Assembly (NCBI GenBank): GCA_003024985.2
Contig: PXIH01S0010638.1
Length of the DNA stretch: 11,732 nt
Reading direction: 5' to 3' (one strand)
From: Euperipatoides rowelli
Lineage: Eukaryota > Onychophora > Udeonychophora > Euonychophora > Peripatopsidae
Shown here: positions 1-7,462 of the stretch, in pieces
Layout: each line of letters starts with the position of its first letter
Position numbering within the stretch: position 1 is the first letter of the stretch
Translations under genes and position numbers: made by a program
The notes under the pieces: model-generated
What the model saw: only the letters and a program-made list of their open reading frames with translations
Told to the model about the DNA's origin: nothing
Database searches by the model: none

Positions 1-505
1 AGATTAAACCCTCCTTACACCCATCGCTTATCTCGGCGAATGCCTGTGGTGGGTGTAACTGAACTGAACTGAGCCTTTATTAATTATATGTAGGTGGCAC
101 TGAATGAAATGGTTAATCTTTTCTGAGCTCCGTAATAATCCCGAATAATTATGCTAATAATTGTATATTTATCAAAATAATATTGATCACCTAACTGATA
201 AAATGTCGTTCATTTTGCCCCATGCTTGGATTTAGGAAGATTGTGTTATCAGATTATCATTAGGTGATTGGATTATACTAGTTTAGTTTTGGACCTATAT
301 AATCACATGGACGTCCATTGTTCCTTGATTCTTTTTATAAAATGGTATTGTCAAGTTATAAAAGTGAGTAATATCATGAAACTTTATCATTTTTGGTTAT
401 TGCTAAGTGAGGCAATGTTCTTTCTATGGATCGTGCTGGATTGGTATATTTGTTTTATCGATTGGATTAGAAATAAGCATATTTGATAATTCTCAAGCTG
501 CATGA
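1..505. other. AT-rich stretch without a recognisable gene
   Basis: No coding region could be supported here. An open frame of about 72 codons at 268-486 is rich in Leu, Ile, Trp and Phe, as expected of translated AT-rich DNA, and resembles no family I know. The stretch holds a 9-bp hairpin near its start and a perfect 12-bp palindrome, ATGGACGTCCAT, at 307-318. It lies just upstream of the broken Gypsy fragment, but shows no Gypsy-like residues, so whether it belongs to the same element is unknown. Confidence 0.6.
15..58. repeat. Small inverted repeat (hairpin)
   Basis: TTACACCCA at 15-23 is the exact reverse complement of TGGGTGTAA at 50-58. Pairing can continue inward to 27 and 46 if G-T pairs are allowed, leaving a loop of about 18 bases. 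This is directly visible. Its role is unknown; it could be the edge of an element lying to the left of the window. Confidence 0.6.
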
Positions 506-938
506 AAGGATATAAACTTGCCATCAAAGCAGTATGCAATCGTCGACGCGCTGTCCAGACTTCCTATTAAAGAAGTTTGCAATAAGGGAAATTTTTATAA
601 ATTTTTTTACCAAAAAGTGAACATTTTGCCAATCATTCCCCAGTTAGCTTTTAAAAGCAAATACCAAGTAGGCCAACATATTTTAGCCAGTGCCTTCGGC
701 AAGAATGACGGAATGCGAGGGTGGAAGGACAAATTAAAGTTATTCCATCCCCAGACATTTCCACTATAAGAGGAGGATGGGAAGCCAAGCGTAATGCTAA
801 TCATCTTCAACCCACTTACCTACCTACACAACTGTAGGAGCACCCCCCTCACAAGACCATACACCAATAGAATGCACAACCACGATAGAAACCCTACCAG
901 GCAGTCTACCAGACCCCGGCAACCACCTTAGACATTAG
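506..938 (+). pseudogene. Ty3/Gypsy pol 3' remnant: RNase H end fused to integrase C-terminus
   Basis: This is the broken 3' end of the polyprotein of a Ty3/Gypsy LTR retrotransposon. The frame from 509 gives DINLPSKQYAIVDALSRLP. That matches the end of the RNase H domain, where the Asp of DALSR is an active-site residue. About 35 codons later comes QVGQHILASAFGKNDGMR. After a one-base frame change near 720 follow VEGQIKVIPSPDIS and GGWEAKRNANHLQP, ending at a stop at 835-837. This second block resembles the GPY/F module and 'H-x-N-Q-L-R-P' end of Gypsy integrases. A third frame (837-938) gives a Pro/Thr-rich tail ending at TAG 936-938, directly before a purine run. The tether, the integrase zinc finger and the integrase DDE core, normally several hundred residues, are missing between the two blocks. 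It is clearly non-functional. The superfamily is well supported, the lineage is not. Confidence 0.8.
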
Positions 939-946
939 GGGGTGGG
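938..946 (+). other. Polypurine tract of the Gypsy element
   Basis: The purine-rich run GGGGGTGGG directly follows the last stop of the Gypsy coding remnant and directly precedes TAT then TGTATATTTG. In LTR retrotransposons the polypurine tract primes plus-strand DNA synthesis and sits just upstream of the 3' LTR. The position fits exactly. The single T and the short length make this probable rather than certain. Confidence 0.55.
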
Positions 947-949
947 TAT

Positions 950-1325
950 TGTATATTTGTTAAACCACAAAAATGAATGATATATAACTATCTATTATTT
1001 AGAACAAACTCATGTTCAACTTTCCTATTTAATCAAGTTAATATTAATAACTTTGTCATTCTATTCTAACTGATNCTACAGTTAAGATGACCGTATTTTA
1101 GGTCATAANTATTACCTGTTCTAAAGTCTGTTGTTCCTATTAAAAGTTCCTGTTATCTAATCTGCTTCCGAGTATTTTATTTGTAAAGTATATAACACTA
1201 TCATAAATACATTATTTGTTTACTATTAATCATCAAATTAATTTATCTAATTAATATTACTGAGGGTGATTGTGTTAAAATGATTACTGTACCCCTATGG
1301 CTACTAATTCATAGCTTGTATTACA
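950..1325 (+). repeat. Probable 3' LTR of the Gypsy element (right end uncertain)
   Basis: The sequence after the polypurine tract begins with TG, as LTRs do, and is AT-rich and non-coding. The right boundary is not defined. One candidate ends in TTACA at 1321-1325, but other CA ends occur, for example TATATAACA near 1198. No second LTR copy lies in the window to fix the end by alignment. Two ambiguous bases (1075 and 1109) lie inside. The stretch from here to about 1470 shows no gene. Confidence 0.4.
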
Positions 1326-1469
1326 TTGTATGCTGGTCTAGCTTGGGTTGCGAGTTGGTGGCCATATTGGTTAAAGTAGTGTCAGCTTTTTTGTTATGAG
1401 TACCTGCTGAAATTGTGATAAATGTAATTTGTTTAAGCGATCCACGTGTGTTTTTCTTATAAAGTTGTT

Positions 1470-2337
1470 GGCTGTATATCACAGAGAATCAACAATACAG
1501 TCTTTGGCTTTGTTAATGTATTGCAGTTTGCTGATATCAAATTATACAATCATATCTCCAGTTTGTATGATTGTCAGCAGCTGCAAAATGATATAAATTC
1601 ATTTTCTAATTGGTGTGCCTTAAACCGGCTTGAATTAAATCCACATAAAACTGAAATGATGTCATCGGCCATCATAATGAGTAGAATTCTTATTATTTAG
1701 ATTATTCCCCCATTAGAAAAGTTAAAACACATAGGGATCTGGGTATTATCCTTGATAGATTTCCTTCTCTGAGCATGCAGCTTTCATCATCAGGAAAATA
1801 AAGATTAAATTTACAATTATAAGGAATCACCTTAAATTTATGAACTGTAAAGCATTTATTGCCATTTTCAACCATTATATTTTGCCTTTAATGCTCTATT
1901 GTTACCCAGCAATTTCCTACTGCTTTCTTCAAGAGAATGTGAAATTTGAGAAGTGCTTCCGACATCTAAGTTTATTTATGGATTGCATAATGTTCCCTAT
2001 CCTATTACATTTAGGTGTCTGGGTTTAATTGCTCCGATGCAACAATTTATCAGAAGCGACCTAATATTCTTGCTTAAATTAATTATTGTTTGTGATAACA
2101 CTGGAGTTTTTTGTACTATCAGGAAGAGTTAATTCCAGAAACCATCATTGCAAATTATCTATTACTTAGAGATATATTAAAATAAGGGTAGCCACCATTT
2201 TCCATAGAAAAGTTGAGCTCTGGAACACTCTTCCTAATGATGTAATTTCTGTGTTCTCTCCGACTTCTTTTAAAAAGCTCTTGGACATTTATCTTAAAAC
2301 TAATATACAATTTATTAACTCTGTTATACTTGATTAG
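1470..2337 (+). pseudogene. CR1-like non-LTR reverse transcriptase, C-terminal fragment 1
   Basis: This is the 3' part of ORF2 of a non-LTR retrotransposon, 5'-truncated just before the reverse transcriptase active-site box. At 1527-1547 the box reads FADIKLY instead of the usual FADD-x-K-x-Y, so one catalytic Asp codon is missing. It is followed by LQNDINSFSNWCALNRLELN and KTEMMS, the typical stretch after motif C. A frame change at 1700 gives VKTHRDLGIILDR (stop at 1799). A further frame from 1792 gives the thumb-like part, IFNHYILPLMLYCYPAI then VKFEKCFRHLS (stop near 2026). At 2188-2337 comes the C-terminus, FHRKVELWNTLPNDVIS and SPTSFKKLLD, matching the 'V-x-x-W-N-S-L-P' and 'S-F-K-K-R-L-D' end common in CR1/Jockey-group proteins. 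At least three frame changes show it is dead. Clade assignment beyond CR1/Jockey-like is not possible by eye. Confidence 0.8.
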
Positions 2338-2379
2338 ATTATGTTTTACTTGATGCTGTACATTATTTTTTTTTCCATT

Positions 2380-2815
2380 CTCATTTATGTTATTGTTCAA
2401 CCTTATTGTGGTTCATTTGTGTATTTTTATGTTAGATCAGATAAAAAAAAATTGGATAAAACTTTTAGATCTTTTACAAAAAGAGTAATAAGCCTAAAAG
2501 GACTAAAATATGAACAAAGACTAACAAAAAGTAAACTTGTTAAAACACAGTTTAAAATTTATATGGAATGATAGACTTCATATACAAAGAAGTGTTAATA
2601 AAGAGGAACATTAATAAGTATTTTGCATTAAGCAATAGTTAACTTTAGAAAACATAAATATCAAATAAGAACATGTTTTTGTAAGAGTTCACTTTATTTC
2701 AAATCAGCCTTTAGCAATTTAGCATTTTGAAACAACATTCCCAAAGATTTTCATTCATTTGAATTTTAAAATTTTTAAAAAGAGATTACATAATTATTTG
2801 AGGATGGAGTGGAAT
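2380..2815 (+). pseudogene. CR1-like reverse transcriptase, C-terminal fragment 2
   Basis: This is a second, independent 3' fragment of a non-LTR reverse transcriptase, immediately after the first. The frame ending at 2571 contains LDKTFRSFTKRVISLKGLKY and EQRLTKSKL. These match the 'V-Q-R-R-F-T-K-R-I ... L-S-Y-E-E-R-L-K-x-L-x-L' block that CR1-type ORF2 proteins carry near the C-terminus. Broken frames then show FIYKEV, SSLYFKSAFSNLAF, NNIPKDFHSF and finally NFKIFKKRLHNYL at about 2763-2801. Those correspond to 'W-N-x-L-P' and 'F-K-x-x-L-x-x-Y-L'. The first fragment has its own 'WNTLP' end and stop at 2337, so this is a separate copy and not a continuation. Several frameshifts and stops make it inactive. 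The 5' limit is approximate. Confidence 0.7.
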
Positions 2816-3070
2816 GAAACAGAATTCTAAGGAATATACTTAGAGTTTGTCTATTTGCATTTGTAAATTTTATTAATGTATGTTTATATTTATTTATATT
2901 TTTTATTGTTGGTTTATTTTTTTTATCTTTTCTTGTTGATTTTTATTTTTTTGTAGTGTATTATTTGTGGAGTCCCAATAAATGGAAGGGATATACCGGT
3001 AGTCTTATATTCTTGTATTAATTCACTGTATATGATAAAGCTTCAATTTTGATATAAATAAATAAATAAA
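2816..3070 (+). other. 3' UTR and (AAAT)n tail of CR1-like fragment 2
   Basis: AT- and T-rich non-coding sequence follows the end of the second reverse transcriptase fragment. It contains AATAAA at 2977-2982 and ends in four ATAA/AAAT units at 3054-3070. CR1-group elements typically end in short 3' repeats instead of poly(A), so this tail probably marks the 3' end of that insertion. No gene is visible in this part. Confidence 0.55.
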
Positions 3071-3222
3071 GGCAGATTCTAGCACAGGTTAAAAATTCAA
3101 GAGGCCTATTTAGTTTTAGTTCCTGAAAGAACACATGTAGAATTTGAATTTATTTATAAGTTATCAGGCCAGATTTGTAATGATTACTATTTTTTTTTAA
3201 ATTTATTTTTTGCAGAACGCCT
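3071..3222. other. Spacer, probably 5' non-coding part of the Tigger element
   Basis: The spacer between the CR1-like tail and the start of recognisable Tigger coding sequence contains no coding signal. It ends in a pyrimidine-rich run and TTTTTTGCAG at 3213-3222, which looks like a splice acceptor just before the transposase coding region. The Tigger terminal inverted repeat should lie in or before this stretch, but I could not find a convincing partner for it on the right side. Confidence 0.35.
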
Positions 3223-3264
3223 TGAGAATAAAGCATAAGACAGTGTGGGATTTCTTAGACACTC

Positions 3265-3625
3265 ATGGAGATGGCTGTGAACCTTGTTTTAGATGAACAC
3301 AGATCAGATAGGTCTGTTGCCAAGGACTATAACATATGTCATGTATCCTCATCACATTATTTATTGCAAGAACATCAGAAGTTGAAGGAGACTGGATAAA
3401 CTGCTGCTGCTCCAAAACCAGGATATAAACCTCATACCCATGTATTCAGTGACGATCAATGAATCATTTTGGAAACATACCTGAAAGCTGTCACTGATCT
3501 ATACTATGGACTGACACCTAAAGATGTCTGCAAACTAATTTTGAGTGTGCCTAGTGCCTACCAGTATAAACAAAAGATACCCAACGTGGTCTGAAATGGA
3601 ACTTGCTGGTGTTGATTGGCTTATG
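3265..3625 (+). pseudogene. Tigger/pogo transposase, N-terminal HTH part (split gene)
   Basis: In intact relatives this region binds the transposon ends through a psq-type and a CENP-B-type helix-turn-helix. The frame from ATG 3265 gives AVNLVLDEHRSDRSVAKDYN, the psq-like helix-turn-helix. An in-frame TAA at 3397 and TGA at 3460 follow, around PKPGYKPHTHVFSDDQ and then YLKAVTDLYYGLTPKDVCKL. The last of these is the start of the CENP-B-like domain ('Y-G-L-x-x-K-x-V-R-K-L'). After a shift to the next frame near 3545 come YPTWSEMELAGVDWLM, matching 'W-x-x-x-x-M-A-G-x-D-W-L'. Similarity stops abruptly at 3625, where a retrotransposon begins. The continuation (EATSLA...) is 6.8 kb away at 10457. 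The family call is well supported; the copy is inactive. Confidence 0.8.
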
Positions 3626-3658
3626 GTTACCATTTTCAATGCATATATACGTCACAAG

Positions 3659-3994
3659 ATGGCGGACATTAAGAACTCATGTGGAATTTGCTTAAATACA
3701 TTTATAGCAAATCAGAAGAAAATAAGAAGCTTGAAGGGTGAGAAATGTATTTATCATGTTAAGTGAATCCTTAACTTTTATTAAACCAATAGGAATTGTC
3801 TCTCTATGGATTATCTTGACAGTAGCGAGGATTCTTTACCCGTCGTAGCCTTGAATAGCTCTATCATCGACATGGAAGCTTTGATTGCCAGGAATCAGCA
3901 CAACATCGGTTAACAGAGCAGTAAATTGATGATGATTTGTCTGATGTTGATTCTTCATCAACCCTTGATAGTCAGTTTGATATGTTTTGTGAGA
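3659..3994 (+). pseudogene. CR1-like ORF1, N-terminal part with PHD-like zinc finger
   Basis: An ATG at 3659-3661 in the context CAAGATGGCGGAC opens a reading that gives SCGICLNTFIANQKK then GEKCIYHVK. The C-x2-C followed by C-x(3)-H layout and an 'x-N-Q-K/R' between them resembles the PHD-type finger at the start of ORF1 in many CR1/Jockey-group elements. There 'H-x-K-C' is expected, and here the Cys position is a TGA (3764-3766), one base from a Cys codon. The same frame continues through a second stop into MDYLDSSEDSLPVVALNSS (3806-3913). A further frame (3925-4098) is acidic, DDDLSDVDSSSTLDSQFD, of the kind common between the finger and the rest of ORF1. Homology is lost near 3990, where the inner element probably starts. 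The PHD reading is an inference from a degraded motif. Confidence 0.5.
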
Positions 3995-4105
3995 CCATAA
4001 TGTTTTTTTTTCCTTCGCTTGGTAATAAAATGGCTGCAAAATCAGGTAACAAGATAACTGTAAATGAGGACATAACATATTTTTACTCCGATTCCTAGAG
4101 TACAA

Positions 4106-6218
4106 GTGTTTTCAACTTACATTGCTATCAATATGGATTCACTATTGAGATATCTAATGGATGTATTGATTCAAACTCAAATTGCGATAAAACATGAAGC
4201 TCTTATTCCTTACGTACCCTACTATGATGAAAGGCAAGTCAAAAATAATTCATTCTCCCAAACTGATATTTCTCAAGATTATTTCTCTGAAAGATTTTGT
4301 TCATGTGGTAACTCTGGACAACAATTTTTTTTTTCACATTTTCTGTTGCATGATATTTTTTAACTGTTTCTAAGTATATTCGCAACGGTGATTTCAAATC
4401 TGTAATCGGTTTTGCTCTACATGCTATAGTTTTCAAGCAATTCGAAACTTTATATGTGGTTTTCAGGGAAATTTTGTTTGTATGTTATTAATTTGTAATG
4501 ATCCTACATGTGTTATTTGATTCTCAACTATTACTTTTTTTTTCTGTATTTCTTGAAAAAATTATATTAGACTAATAAAATAATCAATTTTCTATTTTCA
4601 GGTTAGATCATGACTTCTCCACATATAACATCATTTGTGAAACGTGCCTACCACACCTATTTTGAAGTTCCTCTTGGCAACCAAGACAAGAACTGGGTGT
4701 CACAATTGTGAGGAAATGTTTCGTGACTGGACAAAATAAAAAGGGAAGGGCATGCCGTTTGGGGTTCCCATGGTTTGGCGAGAACCCAAAAACCACACAA
4801 GTGACTGCTATTTTTGCCTCATAAACACTAAAGGTGTTGGCAAAAAAAAATGGCATGCAATCTCATATCTTAGTATTCCCTCAGCAATACGACCTGTCAC
4901 GCACTCTGAGGAACTCCCGGTTCAGTTTTTAATGGTTTTGCCTCTTTGAAGATGAAGAAAATGAACATGGTGAGGATGACATCAAGATTTGTGATGAGGT
5001 GCATGAAGAAATAGTTGTCCAATCCGAAGACTCCTCGTGTGAATGCAAGCAGTCATCATGCCGTGGAGAGTTTTGTCAACCTGAATTAAATGACTTAGCA
5101 TGTGATTTAGGCCTCTCAAAGCAACTAGCAGAGTTATTAGCCTCCAGGCAGAAATAAAAACATTTCCTGCACCGCTCAGCAAATGTGTCATATTTCCGAA
5201 GTCGGGAACATAATTTTGTCGGGTTCTACACGGAGGACAAAGACTTTGTTTACTGTCATGATATACCAGGTTTCTCAATGCATTAGAGATAACCCATTAT
5301 AGTCCAATGGAATGGAGACTATTCATTGATAGCTCAAAACACAGTCTCTAGTGTGTTCTCTTACACAATGGGAATGTTTATGGATCAGTTCCAGTTGGTC
5401 ACTCAGTGCATTTGAGATAAGAATATAATGGCATAAAGACAATGATCAACTTACTCAGATATCATGAGCACAACTGGATNATTTGTGNAGATCTCAAAAT
5501 NGTNAACTTTNTGCTTGGTNAACANAAAGGCTTCACAAAGTATCCATGCTATTTGTGCACGTGGGATAGCCGCACTTGTGAGAACCACTGGACACAAAAG
5601 GAGTGCCCATCCGTGAAACTCTAGAAACAGGGATGCCAAACATTATGAATGACCCACTCATCAGCCGAGACAGGATCATTTCCCTCCCGCTCCACATCAA
5701 ACTAGTATTGATGAAGCAGTTTACCAGAGCATTGGATTCTGATGGTGATATTTTCAACATCTAGTTTTTGCTTTTCCTGCTTTGTCGTTCGAGAAAATCA
5801 AAGCAGGTGTGTTCAACGGACCTCAAATTAGACTCCTTAGGCTATATGTGACGATGCATTTGTAAGGAAGATGAATAGCAAAGAGAAGACAGCGTGGCTG
5901 TCTTTTGGGGACGTTATAAAAAACTTTCTTGGTAACAAAAAGGCGAACAACTATGAGGTTCTGGTCGAAAGAATGTTGTAGGCTTTCCACGATCTTGGGT
6001 GCAACATGAGCATAAAGGTACATTTTCTGTTCAGCCACCTCAATAAATTCCCAGAAAACCTTGGGACCGTCAGTGACAAGCAGGGAGAGAGGTTCCATCA
6101 AGGGCAATGGAACAGGAATATGATGGCAGACTGCTGCTGGAGCATCAAAAGAGAATGCCCTGAGCAAGTACACAAACGTAAAGCCTACAAGTGCAAATTC
6201 TGCCTGAATAGAACCCAT
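4106..6218 (+). pseudogene. Decayed member of an uncharacterised multi-copy family (CYLC / GERFH motifs)
   Basis: This protein family is abundant in arthropod genomes and is usually left 'uncharacterized'; I recall the label Cc8L18.2-like but cannot verify it. Blocks in order: FCSCG (to 4307, apparent intron, resuming at 4602); ITSFVKRAYHTYFEVPLGNQ (frame 2, to 4711); CEEMFRDW and MPFGVPMVWREPKNH, DCYFC, SAIRPVTHSEELP (frame 3, to 4949); an acidic linker and GFYTEDKDFVYCHDIPGF (frame 1, to about 5280); EWRLFIDSSK, then VLLHNGN and CYLCTWDSR (frame 3, to 5624); LPLHIKLVLMKQF (frame 2, to 5764); KIKAGVFNGPQIR (frame 1, to 5865); VIKNFLGNKK, GCNMSIKVHFLFSHLNKFPE, VSDKQGERFHQ and MMADCCWSIKRECP (frame 3). 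At least five frame changes and about seven internal stops make it a pseudogene. A WAPH-like zinc region near the N-terminus and C-x2-C before WDSR suggest metal binding. Function is unknown; a transposase-like RNase H fold is possible. Confidence 0.7.
4308..4601 (+). other. Probable intron (GT-AG) within the inner family gene
   Basis: GTAACT at 4308 follows FCSCG, and TTTTCTATTTTCAG at 4588-4601 is a good acceptor. Joining the flanks keeps the frame (294 bases, a multiple of three). It places FC-x-CG seven codons before ITSFVKRAYHTYF, about the spacing I expect in relatives. A stop (TAG 4604-4606) follows the junction, consistent with later decay. The interior is T-rich and non-coding. Confidence 0.45.
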
Positions 6219-6563
6219 TTGAACAAATATTATATTTGGTCAATACCTGCATTACATTTATATACTCACAGTGTAATGCACCTAGTTATTTTTTGAATAC
6301 ATGAAAACTGTGCTTGCAAAAATGGAGTTTTATATAGCTTCGAGCTAAAAATTGTTGATTTGCAAAAAAACTAGAGCTTACAGAAAAAAACTAACTTCAG
6401 ATTTGAAATCAGCACACCCAAATTAGTTAAGAACAAATGTCGATGTCAATGCAACAAAAATTTTGCTGAGCAGTAAATTATTGATGCTAATAGTGCCATC
6501 ATTAATGATTAATTAAATTACTTTTATTAACTATACTTAGCCTAAAAAAAAACACTGTTTACT
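6219..6563 (+). other. AT-rich 3' flank of the inner family gene
   Basis: The final reading of the inner gene runs on to a stop at 6294-6296, but similarity to the family fades after HKRKAYKCKF near 6200. The remainder is AT-rich and non-coding, with short palindromic pieces such as AGCTTCGAGCT (about 6338-6348) and GATTTGAAATC (about 6399-6409), and A-runs. It probably represents the 3' UTR and right terminal region of the inner element. No gene is visible. Confidence 0.45.
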
Positions 6564-6609
6564 CTGAATCAAATTCTCACAACCCCACAGTTGTGAGAAT
6601 TTGATTCAG
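6564..6609. repeat. Perfect 20-bp hairpin at the inner element/CR1 junction
   Basis: CTGAATCAAATTCTCACAAC at 6564-6583 is the exact reverse complement of the 20 bases at 6590-6609, with a six-base loop CCCACA. The right arm runs into CR1-like ORF1 sequence (EFDSVDQND in frame from 6597). The left arm therefore looks like an inverted copy of target DNA lying against the end of the inner element. Perfect arms amid so much decay suggest a recent origin or a structural constraint. Confidence 0.8.
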
Positions 6610-7460
6610 TTGATCAAAATGATAATCTATTATCTGATCAAGAAACTTTGTCCTTTGTTCTTAATGTGTTTAAGGAGCAGAAGTCGCGTCCATTAATCAA
6701 ATATAAACCTATGATACCATTAATCAACCCTATCTCTGTATCTTTGAGTGGAGTAAATAATGAGTGTACTGCCTCCCCTAATTCATCATTATTTAACCAG
6801 AAGAAATTTAGCAAAATCAATCTCCTAATAATACTAGTATCCCTTATGTTTACTCTAATAATGGAGAAACACTATCATCTAGAGCAGATCGGAATATTCA
6901 AGAAATTAATAATTATAAAAGAGTTAATGAATGTATTTTTGATGAACTTTTCATTAGTGGATTACCATGTTTTATTGCACAAATGATCTCTCCAATTTTT
7001 TAAAGAGGAAAGGAACATTACCAAAATTTACTCTTATAAAAAAACTTAAAACTAAAATGAACAAATATTATTCATTTTATGTTAAAATTAATAATTACTT
7101 TACAAATATTTTATCCTCGTTAGATTTCGGAGAAATAGTATTACTATTGGCTATTTTGATACTAAAAATAAAAATTATAATAAAAATAAAAATAAACCAA
7201 CTATGATCAATTCAAAACCTATTCAATCCAAAATATCCTGCTCATCATATTAAACAGTATAATCCTCAAAATGGTGAGTCTTACGTTCCTGGTGTTAAGA
7301 ATGATAGGCTAATTATGTTTTTAACAAATCATTAGATAAATCAGAGACCTTCAGTTGTCCTGATTTAAGTTTATTAGAAATCAACCTTGTTGATACCTTG
7401 AGTATTAATAATGTGCATCAGAGGTTAGAAAATCTTCATTTTAGCAATCATTATCCGCAT
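6597..7460 (+). pseudogene. CR1-like ORF1, remaining part (low-complexity, decayed)
   Basis: This stretch follows the inner insertion and precedes the endonuclease, the place of ORF1 and the linker in a CR1-group element. The frame from 6597 reads EFDSVDQNDNLLSDQE, then FVLNVFKEQKSRPL, to a stop at 6986. A second frame inside 6809-7000 is Asn/Ser-rich: NQSPNNTSIPYVYSNNGE, then SSRADRNIQEINNYKR and ECIFDELFISGLP. A-rich sequence with ATAAAA repeats lies at 7161-7200. No RRM, esterase or zinc knuckle could be recognised, so assignment to ORF1 rests mainly on position and on the acidic, Asn-rich character matching the part before the insertion. Several frame changes show it is inactive. Confidence 0.4.
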
Positions 7461-7462
7461 CT

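Larger units (their letters stand above)
3995..6590 (+). mobile_element. Inner inserted element carrying the 'CYLC/GERFH' family gene (ends tentative)
   Basis: CR1 ORF1-like sequence stops near 3990 and resumes near 6597. The 2.6 kb between holds a different, recognisable family, so a third insertion is inferred. The 8-mer TTGTGAGA occurs at 3987-3994 and again at 6591-6598 and could be a target-site duplication; the limits given follow from that. The terminal sequences implied do not form convincing inverted repeats, so both the ends and the mode of insertion are uncertain. A perfect hairpin spans the right boundary. Confidence 0.4.

Noticed and set aside
307-318. Palindrome ATGGACGTCCAT as a regulatory site
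   Set aside because: A single 12-bp palindrome, no core of a known site beyond ACGT, and no gene nearby.
268-486. Open frame of 72 codons
   Set aside because: Composition is that of translated AT-rich DNA; no motif, no coding context.
2155-2400. Minus-strand open frame of 81 codons
   Set aside because: It is antisense to the clear reverse transcriptase C-terminus at 2188-2337.
3989-4030. T-run plus TAATAAAA as a terminal inverted repeat partner of the reverse complement of 6519-6560
   Set aside because: The match is mostly low-complexity T/A and does not hold over the intervening bases.
5823-6218. Minus-strand open frame of 131 codons, one of the longest in the window
   Set aside because: It is the complement of the well-recognised inner family blocks (GCNMSIKVHFLFSH, GERFH) on the + strand.
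7161-7200. ATAAAA-rich stretch as a retrotransposon tail
   Set aside because: It lies inside the CR1-like element before its endonuclease and is not at any boundary; simple AT-rich low complexity.
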